A program made the translations under genes and the position numbers. Source: Bimastos eiseni (Eukaryota; Annelida; Clitellata; Crassiclitellata; Lumbricidae). Taken from it: a DNA stretch of 64,000 bases. How positions within the stretch are numbered: position 1 is the stretch's first letter; each line of letters starts with the position of its first letter. This document shows, in pieces, positions 24,590 through 36,926 of the stretch. The notes under the pieces were generated by a model. It ran no database searches and was not told the DNA's origin. It was given only the letters and a program-made list of their open reading frames with translations. The stretch is from assembly GCA_959347315.1 (NCBI GenBank), contig OY365818.1, forward strand, positions 5,896,120 through 5,960,119. The letters run 5' to 3'.

Positions 24590-27156
24590 GAGAGAGCGAA
24601 AGAGAGAGAGAGAGAGAGGGAGAGAGCGAAGGATGTTTTCGAAATATAAAGTAGGCCCTGTGTGCAATTGGAAACATGACACACTACACCAATTGAGTTT
24701 GTCCGACACACAGATGTCACGGATTGTACGATGGAATGAATTGCCCTAGAATGCATCACGCATACATGCGAAGGAAACAGGTCGATCGTAATAATGAATT
24801 GGACGGACATCAATGCGAAAGAGTCCCGCGCTGCATAAACGAATGATTCCTGTGCAAGTTTTCAAACACCTCTAAGTGAATGTATGCTGCTATCTCCAAA
24901 GACTACAAGTCTCGTCTTCAACCTTTCAACTCTTCCAATATTCGCCTTTGGTCACACATTGAAATTAAATGATTTATTGATTGATTTTATTTCTTTGTTC
25001 ATTGAAGGTTTCGTTTAAGTGGACCACCCTCCTGAGTGTTTCTCACCAGGATAAACTAATTTAACCTTTATTCTCCTATGTCTGTCTGTCTGTCTGTCTG
25101 TCTGTACGTGTGTGTTTTTTCTCTCTCTGTCTGTCTCTCTCTGTGTCTCTCTCTCTGTGTCTCTGTCTCTGTGTCTCTGTCTCTCTCTGTCTTTCTCTGC
25201 CTCTGCCTCTGCCTCTATCTCTGTCTGTCGTTCTCTGTCTCTGTCTCTGTCTGTTTTTCTGTCTCTCTGTCTGTCTCTGTCTGTCTGTCTGTTTGTCTGT
25301 CTCTTTCTCAGCTCCTAAACACTTTCTGGTTTCTGGTAGAAACATTCTCAAATCAGACATTCAAACAAATAATATCTTTGAACGATCAGATAGAACAGAT
25401 TAATTGCGGACGGAAAGATGAGAAGGAGGAGGGAGAGGGAGAGGAGAAGGAGGAGGGAGAGGAGAAGGAGGAGGGAGAGGAGAAGGTGGAGGGAGAGAAG
25501 AAGGAGGAGGGAGAGGAGAAGGAGGAGGGAGAGGAGAAGGAAGAGGGAGAGGAGAAGGAGGAGGGAGAGGAGAAGGAGGAGGGAGAGGAGAAGGAGGAGG
25601 GAGAGGAGAAGGAGGAGAGAGAGGAGAAGGAAGAGGGAAAGGAGAAGGAGGAGGGAGAGGAGAAGGAGGAGGGAGAGGAGAAGGAGGAGGGAGAGGAGAA
25701 GGAGGAGAGAGAGGAGAAGGAAGAGGATGGTGACGTGAAATAGACACAAATATTTCTGTGCGCCTCTGCGTTAGTATGGCGGCGCTATATAAGTCTTTTT
25801 AATTATAGTTATTAGTCGTATTATATTCACCGCGTCCCATATACTTACATATACATAATTATATAAATATATATATACATATAATTATGCATTCATACAT
25901 TAATGCGAGGGAGGGAGGGAGGGAAGAGCTTCCGTGGATTGTCTCATTAAGACCTACGGGAGCGGTTGCTTTGATTTAGGCTGGGCTTCAACTAAGCTTG
26001 TTCTTACGGTGGCGATAATATTAGTCAACCGACCAAGGACTTCTTAATCATATAGTCCCTACAAAACGGACAATAGCCTGTTGTTGTTGTAGTAATGGTG
26101 ATGGATGGGGAAGTAGTAGTAGTAGTAGTGAAAGTGGAAGTAGTGGAAGTACAAGAAGTTGTATTAGTAGTATTAACATTAGTATTTGCATTTGTATAAT
26201 TATTTAGTATCATGATTAAAATTATCAACGCGCGCAAAGTCACACGGACCTGGGAATCGTAGGTAAAACGCTACTAAGGTGTCGTGATGATGATGATGAT
26301 GATTACTCTAAACCACTGCGCTCCATTTAAACGTGCAGCAGTAGTTAGTAAAACACGTAGAGTGAGAAATGTGACGCAACTTGACGTCAGTGGCATTCGC
26401 TGCCACTCACTACAACGATAGATGGCGTGGTGCTTTCGAGGCCAGAAGCCTCAGCATCTGAAGAGAGAGACAGAGACAGACAGACAGAGAAGGAAAGAAA
26501 AATAGAGAAAGAGAGAAAGAAATAGGCAGACAGACAGACAGACATACTTGTATGACAGACATTCAGGGCAAAAGATAGACAGGAAGACACACACACAGAG
26601 AGACAGAGACAGAGACAGAGACAGAGAGAGCGAAACAGAAAGACAGAGACAGAGAAAAATACAGAGACAGAGATCAACGGATAGACAGACGTTATGACAG
26701 ATAACACAGATAGACAGACAGACAAACAGAGCAACCGACAGACAAGAAGATAGAGAGAGAGAGAGAGAGAGAGACAGAGACAGACATGACGCATAAGTCG
26801 TGGCACTATTGCTATTTATCATCTTCCGGTGACAGCCCAACTCCTCATGATGTGTTAATAGGGAATCCGAGCGGGATGTCGTCATAGCAACCACTTATCA
26901 TGCCTGTCGAACACCAGGCGTCGCATCCGCCTCTTCCCAAACCCCTTCTCGGCACCAGAGGAGCGGGAGAAGGAGGACAATGGAAGAGAAGGGGAAGACC
27001 GTTGGCACTTCGCTGGGCGCGCGATATAATGCATGCAGCTATGCATTATATAGCGCCGATAAAGGGTCGTTGGGTGATCATAGATACCCTCTGATTTTCA
27101 TATTCATAAAACATATACATATGCATCTATACATACAACGCCACCTTCATATATAA

Positions 27157-27204
<48 letters not shown>

Positions 27205-30200
27205 GTGTCAGGCTCTTTTTAAAGAATGGTCCAGTGGCAATATTTCCAGCAATTGACGGGCTAGGGGTGTCTAAAGCTCAGGACAATGCGGGGGACAAAA
27301 GTCTGGAAGGGGAATTGATGTGCCCGTTCCATCGATGTTTTGCTGGTTTGGAACAAAATCTGAAATGGTCTTTTTTAGCATGTAAACGGTCAAATTAGGC
27401 TTATGAAATCTCGCTAATCTTTTATTCTATGGTCGGAATGGTCTAGTTTCTAGATATTGCACCTAAATAACTCAAATTTTATTTTTAGAATACTTAGAAC
27501 ATAACGGTGTCAAAGGGATTTGCAATATAACGACCGCATTAGATAAGGCTTCCCCGCGGGCCAGAAAGACATCTGAGTAGGCTCAGAAATGGCACCCTCC
27601 CACCTTCCCTCCTTCCTCCGTCCGTCCGTCCATCCATCCATCCGTCTATCCATCCGTCCGCTCTTCCGTCCGTTTGTCCGTCCATCCATCCCTTCCTTCC
27701 TTCCATCCTTCCTTCCTTCCTTCCTTCCTTCCTCTTTTCTTCCATCAATCCATCCTTCTTTGCTTTCCTTCCTTCCTTCTCCCTTCCTTCTTGCTCCCTA
27801 TCAAAGGCCTTCTTACCGTGGCGTATATATCTAGGCCGGGGGTGGGTGTGTGAGGCTGAGTGGTGAGAGGGCGCTGGTGTGACCTGTGCCGTGACAGCGA
27901 CATCTATCGTCGTAAACAGAGGTTCGAGCAGTTAATCTCTGTCACGTACGACCTGTACGTAAGAACCAGGCTCAGGACATCCAACTGTCTCTTCTCATAT
28001 AAACGTATATAATTATAAGTAAGAAAAGTAAGTAAGCCTATTCTTTATTTAGCCAACTTAATATTTAATATGTTGAAGGAATGGACAACAGAGGTAAAGA
28101 CAGAGGAGGAAACGGAGCGTCGGGTTGAACTATAACCCGCCTCAAGTGGAAGATCGCGCAATATGTTCGGAAGAAATACGTGTGCTGACAAGAAGCTAAG
28201 AAAAGGCGTCCAGCACTGGTGTAGAAAGACAAAGAAAGTTAATCTCTCTTGCAAGAAGCGGAAATCAAGCTTAAGAGGCTGTTAGCAAACGCCAAACCAA
28301 GTGAGGAGTTGATCAACTGATTCATATGATGCATGGCTACAGAGAGTGCACGTCGTGTCCTCAGTCAATCAATCAATCAATCAATCAATCAGTGAGTGAG
28401 TGAGTGAGTGAGTGAGTGAGTGAGTGAGTGAGTGAGTGAGTGAGTGAGTGAGTGAGTGAGTGAGTGAGTGAGTGAGTGAGTGAGTGAGTGAGTGAGTGAG
28501 TGAGTGAGTGAGTGAGTGAGTGAGTGAGTGAGTGAGTGAGTGAGTGAGTGAGTGAGTGAGTGAGTGAGTGAGTGAGTGAGTGAGTGAGTGAGTGAGTGAG
28601 TGAGTGAGTGAGTGAGTGAGTGAGTGAGTGAGTGAGTGAGTGAGTGAGTGAGTGAGTGAGTGAGTGAGTGAGTGAGTGAGTGAGTGAGTGAGTGAGTGAG
28701 TGAGTGAGTGAGTGAGTGAGTGAGTGAGTGAGTGAGTGAGTGAGTGAGTGAGTGAGTGAGTGAGTGAGTGAGTGAGTGAGTGAGTGAGTGAGTGAGTGAG
28801 TGAGTGAGTGAGTGAGTGAGTGAGTGAGTGAGTGAGTGAGTGAGTGAGTGAGTGAGTGAGTGAGTGAGTGAGTGAGTGAGTCAGTCAGTCAGTCAGTCAG
28901 TCAGTCAGTCAGTCAGTCAGTCAGTCAGTCAGTCAGTCAGTCAGTCAGTCAGTCAGTCAGTCAGTCAGTCAGTCAGTCAGTCAGTCAGTCAGTCAGTCAG
29001 TCAGTCAGTCAGTCAGTCAGTCAGTCAGTCAGTCAGTCAGTCAGTCAGTCAGTCAGTCAGTCAGTCAGTCAGTCAGTCAGTCAGTCAGTCAGTCAGTCAG
29101 TCAGTCAGTCAGTCAGTCAGTCAGTCAGTCAGTCAGTCAGTCAGTCAGTCAGTCAGTCAGTCAGTCAGTCAGTCAGTCAGTCAGTCAGTCAGTCAGTCAG
29201 TCAGTCAGTCAGTCAGTCAGTTAGTCAATCAATCAGTCAATCAATCAGTGGGTCAGTGAGTCAGTGAGTGAGTCAGTGAGTCAGTGAGTCAGAGAAGTTC
29301 TTAGCTTCTTGTCTATCAATCAATCAATCAATCAATCAGTCAATCAATCACTCATTCAATCAATCACTGAAACTTGATAAAGCGGTTCTCCAAGATATCT
29401 ACTCAGGGCCGCAGACATGCCGCATAAACCACGTATCACATACATACCACCAGCTAAGCATGTTCTCTAAAGTCCGAGTTCCACGCTCAGGTGTCTGGTC
29501 AGGGTTAAAGAAGGGTGGCGCTGACAACCGCGACTGATGCCACCCTCCTCTCCGTCTGAATCGATCGCCTAGTTCGTTAATCACCCTCGTTCACTAATCG
29601 CTCGTCCTCACTGACGTGTCTCTCGGGCACCGATCGCTGATTCGTTGATCCTGGATGAGACTTGAGGAGTGGTATCACTCTCCTGATCCGCCTCTGAATC
29701 ACTCTGACGACCCTAGACGTCCTTCCGCCCTAAGCCCATGACTTCCGTTGAGGGTCTAGCCATTGGACATTCACAAGCAGTAGGAGTTAAACGCGGTCTC
29801 GGTCGCTCCATCACCACCATTACCACCCACCCACCCACCAACCCACCCACCACCACCCCTACCATCACCACCACCACTCGGATCCTCACTTTGCAGCTCT
29901 GGACAACCGGTCTGTCTTGACGTAGCTCTATAGGAATCTGGAATTTACGATCAAGAGTACGTTGGAGTGGACAAAATCGTAATCGTGATCTCCACATCTC
30001 TATAGTGCAAATGGGCGCAGGGTAAACCAAGGTGGATTTGACAATTTTCTATGCCGCCCTTCTAAAAAATTGAAATTGCATATTGAAATCCACTAATTTT
30101 GACAGAAGATATGGTAGGAAGAAAAACCAGCAATATCAGTCTGTTTATATAAAAAAATTGAAAATAAATAAAAGCTATTCACATATTGAGTGTATTAGTT

Positions 30201-32308
30201 TGAACTTTAGTAAGAGTATGACACAATGATTAAACATTTCTTCCTTAGTTCGATGGATTGCTATAATTAATTTTTAAGGCATACGTCTAAAAAATTTTTA
30301 ATAAAACTTTTGTCGCTCTTTGAAATGTGCCACCATTATAGGCCAGAGCTTTGTTGGCCGAGTCGTAAATACTGCGCTGGGGTAGACAAGAGTTGAAATT
30401 CCGGCCCTGAATATCCTTTGTAAGTGCCAGTCCCAAGCCGAGAAAGTGTAGGAGGGATCAACTACTAGAGTATCAGAGCGTCGACGGTGATTTTATTTAC
30501 GTTGCCTCTTTATCTTTGACGACATTCTTTGGTGTAGCCGCGTTCCACTGGTGCCCGACTGTGCGCAGTGTGAAATGGGGAGGGGATTAATCTCCAAGTG
30601 ACCTTCGAGGTCAGCCTAAGACCTTTGACCCTGGCCCCTGGCAGTTGCGTCTGCTTTTCTCCAATTTAGGCCTCTGATCGGAAGCTGGCGGTCTGTGAAG
30701 CCTCTAATGGCAATTTAATTTTAGGCAATCACCATAAAATCTGGTCTGCGATATCGGAAGCAAAACAGGCAGACGATCGAGAAGAGTTGGGTGATTCGGA
30801 GTAATGCTTCCATCTGCCATTGCCCCATGATTGCCCATTTGTCCTTCTGTCCTTTCGTCCTTCCGTCCTCTCGTTCATCCATCCTTCTTTCCATACTTTC
30901 GTCCTTCCTTTCTTCCATCCGTCCTTCCATCAGTCCTTCCATTCGTCCTTACGTCCTTTCGTCCTTCCGTCCCTTCGTCCTTCTATGAGTCCGTCCGCAG
31001 TCAGTGCTTCCTCTCGTCCTTTCGTTCTTCAATTCTTTCCCTGTGTGTACCATGATATCCTGATAACCTCGTTTCTGCCGTTCTTCGCTGTTGACCAACA
31101 ATCCAACGAACAATGCATTCACACAGATGTTGATCCACGCATCAACATGCATCTGCCAGCACTTTCTATCGGGCCTGTTTATTTGTCTGTCTGTTTGTCT
31201 GTCTTTCTGGCTGTCTGTCTGTCTGTCTACTGATCTGTTTCTACACCATCAGCTGCCTATGTGCAAACGCATAACCAACATCATCACCGATTGACACCGT
31301 AACACCATTCTCCCTAGTCCGATGGACCTCTCCGAATCCTGAACTCCTGGTCTGGCACCGGAAAACACACACCTACCCACCCACCTACACACATAAGCAC
31401 ACGCGCACAAACACACACACACACACACACACATATAAATATATACATATATATTCTATATATACATTCAGCATATTTCTTGGAATTGAGTTGGTACTTC
31501 TTTGGCAAGCAAGTTACAAGGAATCTGATTCAAGTGAACGAGAAATTGTACATGATAGCAGCAGAATCGGACATAAATTGTTGAGATGCTAAGTTCTGCT
31601 GCCGCAACTGCCTGTCCTGGTTGGTTTGTTTTGCTCTTTGCCTTCGTTAGACCGGATGTTGGTTACTCTGTCGGTCAGTCGGTCGGTCTGGAGTCGGTTT
31701 TTTTGTTCGCGGTGTACAGTGTATACTAGACACGAAGTGAAAGAAGCCACTCATATATATCAGGAGCTAATAACGGTGGAGTGTGTTTTATTAGTAGTTT
31801 GGTTGCATCTGTGAGCTTGTCTCGCTGCATGTCTGTGTGCGTCGGTTTCTATTCTTTATAAGGTCTATGTCCTGTTTTTAGCATTATCATTACTTTCATA
31901 TTTAGCAATATTTGTATTGCTTTTAATATCATTTCAATTATTATTGTTATTGCTATTATCATCATCGGTATCATTATAGTTATTATTATTTTTAATAATT
32001 ACTGATAACAATGATATAATATAATAATGTAATAATAATAATTATAATAATTTATCTATCTATCTATCTCCACCTCAATTCCGTAGGCACGCCTAATAAT
32101 GATAATAATTAATAATAATAATTATTATCATTATTATCGTTATTAGGTGTGCCTACGGAATTGAGGTGGAGATACATGTAAATAGATAAATTATGGCCTC
32201 ATATATATATATATACATATATATATATGTATATATATACATATACATACATATATATACGTATATATATACATATATATATACATATATATATACATAT
32301 ATCTATAC

Positions 32309-32341
<33 letters not shown>

Positions 32342-32345
32342 CATA

Positions 32346-32376
<31 letters not shown>

Positions 32377-35300
32377 ATTACATGTGTATGCAACCTATAA
32401 GTTTATTCGCCTGAGAGTGCGTTGTGTGCATATATATATATATACATATATATATATATGTATATATATATATGTGTGTGTGTGTTTGGTTTATGTATGT
32501 GAGATGTAGGTGCTGTCTGAAATGTGCGAAGAGGTTGTGACCGCCCTCTGTGGTGGGGAGGGGGGTCCGGTGGGTCTGGGGAGTGGCGCCCCCTCGGTTG
32601 CTGCGCACAAAGATTATTCATTCATCACTCACTCGTTACGACAGCTGACAGGATATATCAGACAGCACATGGCACCTCCTACTTCTTATTCTCCCCCTTC
32701 TTCTCCTTCTCCTCCGCCTACTCCATCTTCCCGCAGCTATTCTTCTCCTTGATTCCGATCATCGTTTTACTCCTGTTCTCTCTCTCTCTCTCTGCTCGCG
32801 TTTCTTCTTCTATTTTATTCCGTTGTTCGTTCTTTGTATTTTTCAACGTTCTTTTACTTTTTGTTGTTTTGTTGTTTTTGTTGTTTTGTTGCTTTTGTTG
32901 TTTTTGTTGTTTTTTGTTTGTTCTTTTGTTCTTTATGTTGTTGTCTTTCTTCTTTTTTTAGACTTCCCTCCTTATTTTGATTCTCCTATTTCTCCTCCTT
33001 CTTCTTTGTCTTCATCGTCTTGTCCTGTTCTTTCTCATCCATATATCTTCTTACAACTTCTTATTGTCGTAACTTATTGATTAATACATTACTATTATTT
33101 TATTATAATTATTTTAATAGTAATAATAGTAATAATAAGTAGTAGTAATGGAAGTAGTAGTAGTATTAGTTGTAGTAGGGGAAGTAGGTGGTGGAGTAGG
33201 AGTAGTAGTTATAGAAGTAGTAGCAGAAGAAGAAGAATAGCATTATTAGTATTTTTGCTATTATCGTGTTTACTTCGGATTATTCAGACTTATTTAGACT
33301 TAAGAAGTCAGACTTATTTAGACTTAAGAAGTCAGACTTATTTAGACTTAAGAAGTCAGACTTATTTAGACTTAAGAAGTCAGACTTATTTAGACTTAGT
33401 CAGTAGACTATATAATATTATGCATGACATAAAGGTGTTTTCATTTATATATATGACTCATGTCTACTTCGAATGATTTAGAATTAAGAGGACGATAATT
33501 ATCTTGACATGCAATTGATTGAGTAAGGAATGGCCAGAGTGGACAGCAATGCAAGAGGAATGACAATGGTCATTGATCACACTTCCTATCTCTTGGTTTG
33601 CATCTTCTGCTCTGATGAATTGCTGCTGATGTTGGTTGTGGCGTTGGATAGTTGAGGCGGATTCCTAATCGATGCTAAGCATCCTATGGTGTGTTTGAAC
33701 CCACATGTAAGAGTTGGAGAGAGATGCCGATGCGTGGGAAGATTGAGAATAAGAGATTGAGAGAGAGAGAGAGAGAGATTGATGAGAGAGAGAGATTGAG
33801 NNNNNNNNNNNNNNNNNNNNNNNNNNNNNNNNNNNNNNNNNNNNNNNNNNNNNNNNNNNNNNNNNNNNNNNNNNNNNNNNNNNNNNNNNNNNNNNNNNNN
33901 NNNNNNNNNNNNNNNNNNNNNNNNNNNNNNNNNNNNNNNNNNNNNNNNNNNNNNNNNNNNNNNNNNNNNNNNNNNNNNNNNNNNNNNNNNNNNNNNNNNN
34001 AAACGTAGCTTTTATGACATATATACATGCATTTGCGTATATAATATATGTACATATACAAATGTAAATATGTTTATATATACACATATATACACGATAT
34101 ATTTATATGTGTATATATATGTACATCCATATATATCTATATATAATTATATAACGTCCATTTATATATTCATACATATAAATATGTGCATGTAAGCCTA
34201 TATATATATGTGTGTGTGTGTCGTGTGAGTACAGAAGAGGCGACATGAGATTCCTCACGCTGTGCATCTCCCACCGGTCAACATGATTGTTGCAATCGAT
34301 GTTACTGTAAATAGCCGGTCTTTATCGCGAAGGGCGATCGTCGAAGCACGCTATTGACGATTGCAGACAGGGTCTCTCTCCAGGCGACGGATGTGCTTCG
34401 GAAGAGATGAGAGGATAGGGACAAAGCCTTTGCTGACAAATACGGCACTTACTTCTTCTTCCATGATGCCTTGAATGTTTTGTAAGCTCTGATCCAAAGC
34501 GATCCGTTTTTGCTCCCCAGATCTTTTGTTGTTCGATGTTTCTGTCGGTTCCTATTACTCTGCTGTGATGTCGTTTTGGTTTTACATGAAGCCACACTGC
34601 TATTGGGTCTCTTGTCCATTGTGTGTGTGTGCGTGTGTGTATGTGTGTACGTGTATGTATGTATGTATGTATGTATGTATGTATGTATGTATGTATGTAT
34701 GTATGTATGTATGTATGTATGTATGTATGTATGTATGTATGTATGTATGTATGTATGTATGTATGTATGTATGTATGTATGTATGTATGTATGTATGTAT
34801 GTATGTATGTATGTATGTATGTATGTATGTATGTATGTATGTATGTATGTATGTATGTGGACCGATAGCTCTAGACTCTTGTTGATTTTATTATAGAAAC
34901 CGCTCGAAAGCGTTAGGATGGTTGGATGGATGGATCGATCGATTGATGGACGGACGGGTGGACGTATGGACGGATGGAGTGGTTGGATAGATGGATGGAT
35001 TGTTGGATAGATGGATGGAAGTATGAATGGATGAAATGGTTGGATGGATTGATGAAAGAACTGACGGATGGTTAGATGGATACATCGATAAACGGAAGGA
35101 CGGAAGGAAGGATTTATGTAGGGATGGGTGAATGGATTAATGGGTGGATAGATGAACAGGTGGATGGATGGATGGAAGGAAGAATTGATGGATGAATGGA
35201 TGGAAGGATTGATTGATGGATGAATGGATGGATGAATGGATGAATGGATGAATGGGTGGAAGGATCGATTAATGAATGGATGGATGGATGGATGGAAGGA

Positions 35301-36864
35301 AGAATTGATGGATGAATGGATGGATGAATGGATGGAGGGATTGATTGATGGATGGATGGATGGATAAATGGATTGATGGATGGAAGGATTGATTGATTGA
35401 TGGATGGATAGATGGTTGTCTTCTGTCGGTCTTTGCCAGAAGCTCCTTTGTATTGAGCTGGTTCTGTTCTAAGGATGAGGTTTTATGATGAAGGTTTTGT
35501 GGAGGAAGCGACTATCTATTGAAGATGCCTTGTACAGGAAGATGACGATGATAAATGACGGATGATAGATTGCATGAACGATCGAACGAATGGATGAATG
35601 GCTATAAAACCTACGCCACGCTTTTATCGAAATAAGTCTTGGACAATTAATCGACAATGGAATGAGAGCAAGAGGTTGCAAGGACTGAGCACGGACGCTC
35701 AGAATCAGACCATCTGATGAATGACCCTCCTCCCACCGATCCTATTAACCCACCCACCCATCCCTTCGTCCCACTCCACTATCTAGGGGCGTCCAGATAG
35801 GGGGTCATGAGGCAAATGCCTCCAATTTCACGTAGAGGGAAATTTTTTACTCTTAGGAGGGGAATTTCTTGTTTTCCTGACACTTGGGATCGGGGTTTTT
35901 GCCTCCATCACTCAGAGGGGGATTAACACCCCTGCCACTATCTATTAGCTACTCATTCACCAGTTCATCCATCCATACATCCATCTCTCCATCCAATTAC
36001 CCACCCACGGTCCTTAATAACATTTACTGGTGTCCTGCTCCTGATATTTATCCACCCGTACAGTTACATGTAATCGCTAGCAACCCGCGATCATAGGGGG
36101 CACTTTGAAAGCACTCTTTGTTTACGAATTGCGCGATTCTTATTTCTGCAAATAAGGACTGTAATATCGTGCATCGCCCGGATAAAACTCCGCTGAACAA
36201 TTAATCAGGCGGAGAATCGGCGCCGGAAGTCTCTTCAGAGAGACGAATCTGGTCATCTAATGTGGTTCCAGTTGAGGGGAAAAGTACTAATGTCTCTGGA
36301 ACACGCTGACACAGTGGGTTGGCGCTTGCACGAGACGAACGACGGTTCCATTATGCGCTGACAGCCACAAGGAACCAACGACCAACATCCGCCAGCAGTC
36401 GCTCATGTTACACTTCTCCTCAACACATATTGTATATTCATCCATCCATCCATCGATCCAACCATCGATCCATCTATCTATCCATCCATCCAGCCAGCCA
36501 CCCACCCTTCAACCGATCCATCCATTTATCCTCTCGTCCACCCTCGATCCATATATTCCAGTGTCCAAGCTTCACCTGCTGCCGCATCGCTGACCAGCCT
36601 CCCACCGCTGGAAAGACGCTTCCTTCTGCTTGGAAAAGAGGATTTACATGTGGACAGATATATCGACTTATCTGTTCGAGCGAATCATTTACACGTTATT
36701 CGCCAGTGCCTCTTCATCATCGTCCATTGACTATGCTTAATGCTTAACCTATACAAATTCAATAAGCATGTATGCATGCATACATTCAGTACAAATATAC
36801 AATCGAATACATGCATACATACATACATAGTGATACTAAGCCTTGCAAGGAAAAGCCTTGCATG

Positions 36865-36926
<62 letters not shown>

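Noticed and set aside
25078..25743. 221-codon open frame, Cys/Leu/Ser-rich then Glu/Lys/Gly-rich
   Set aside because: It only reads through the CTGT microsatellite and the 18-bp GAGGAG minisatellite; no exon signals and no domain.
28391..29222. CRISPR-like regular repeat
   Set aside because: A tetranucleotide run without spacers, in an intron-containing animal genome.
28872..29267. 131-codon frame of repeated Ser-Val-Ser-Gln
   Set aside because: Direct translation of (AGTC)n; all frames are similar.
33665..34087. Open frames crossing the N run
   Set aside because: They are open only because N is not a stop; the gap says nothing about coding.
34510..34896. 128-codon Tyr/Val/Cys/Met frame
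   Set aside because: Translation of (GTAT)n.
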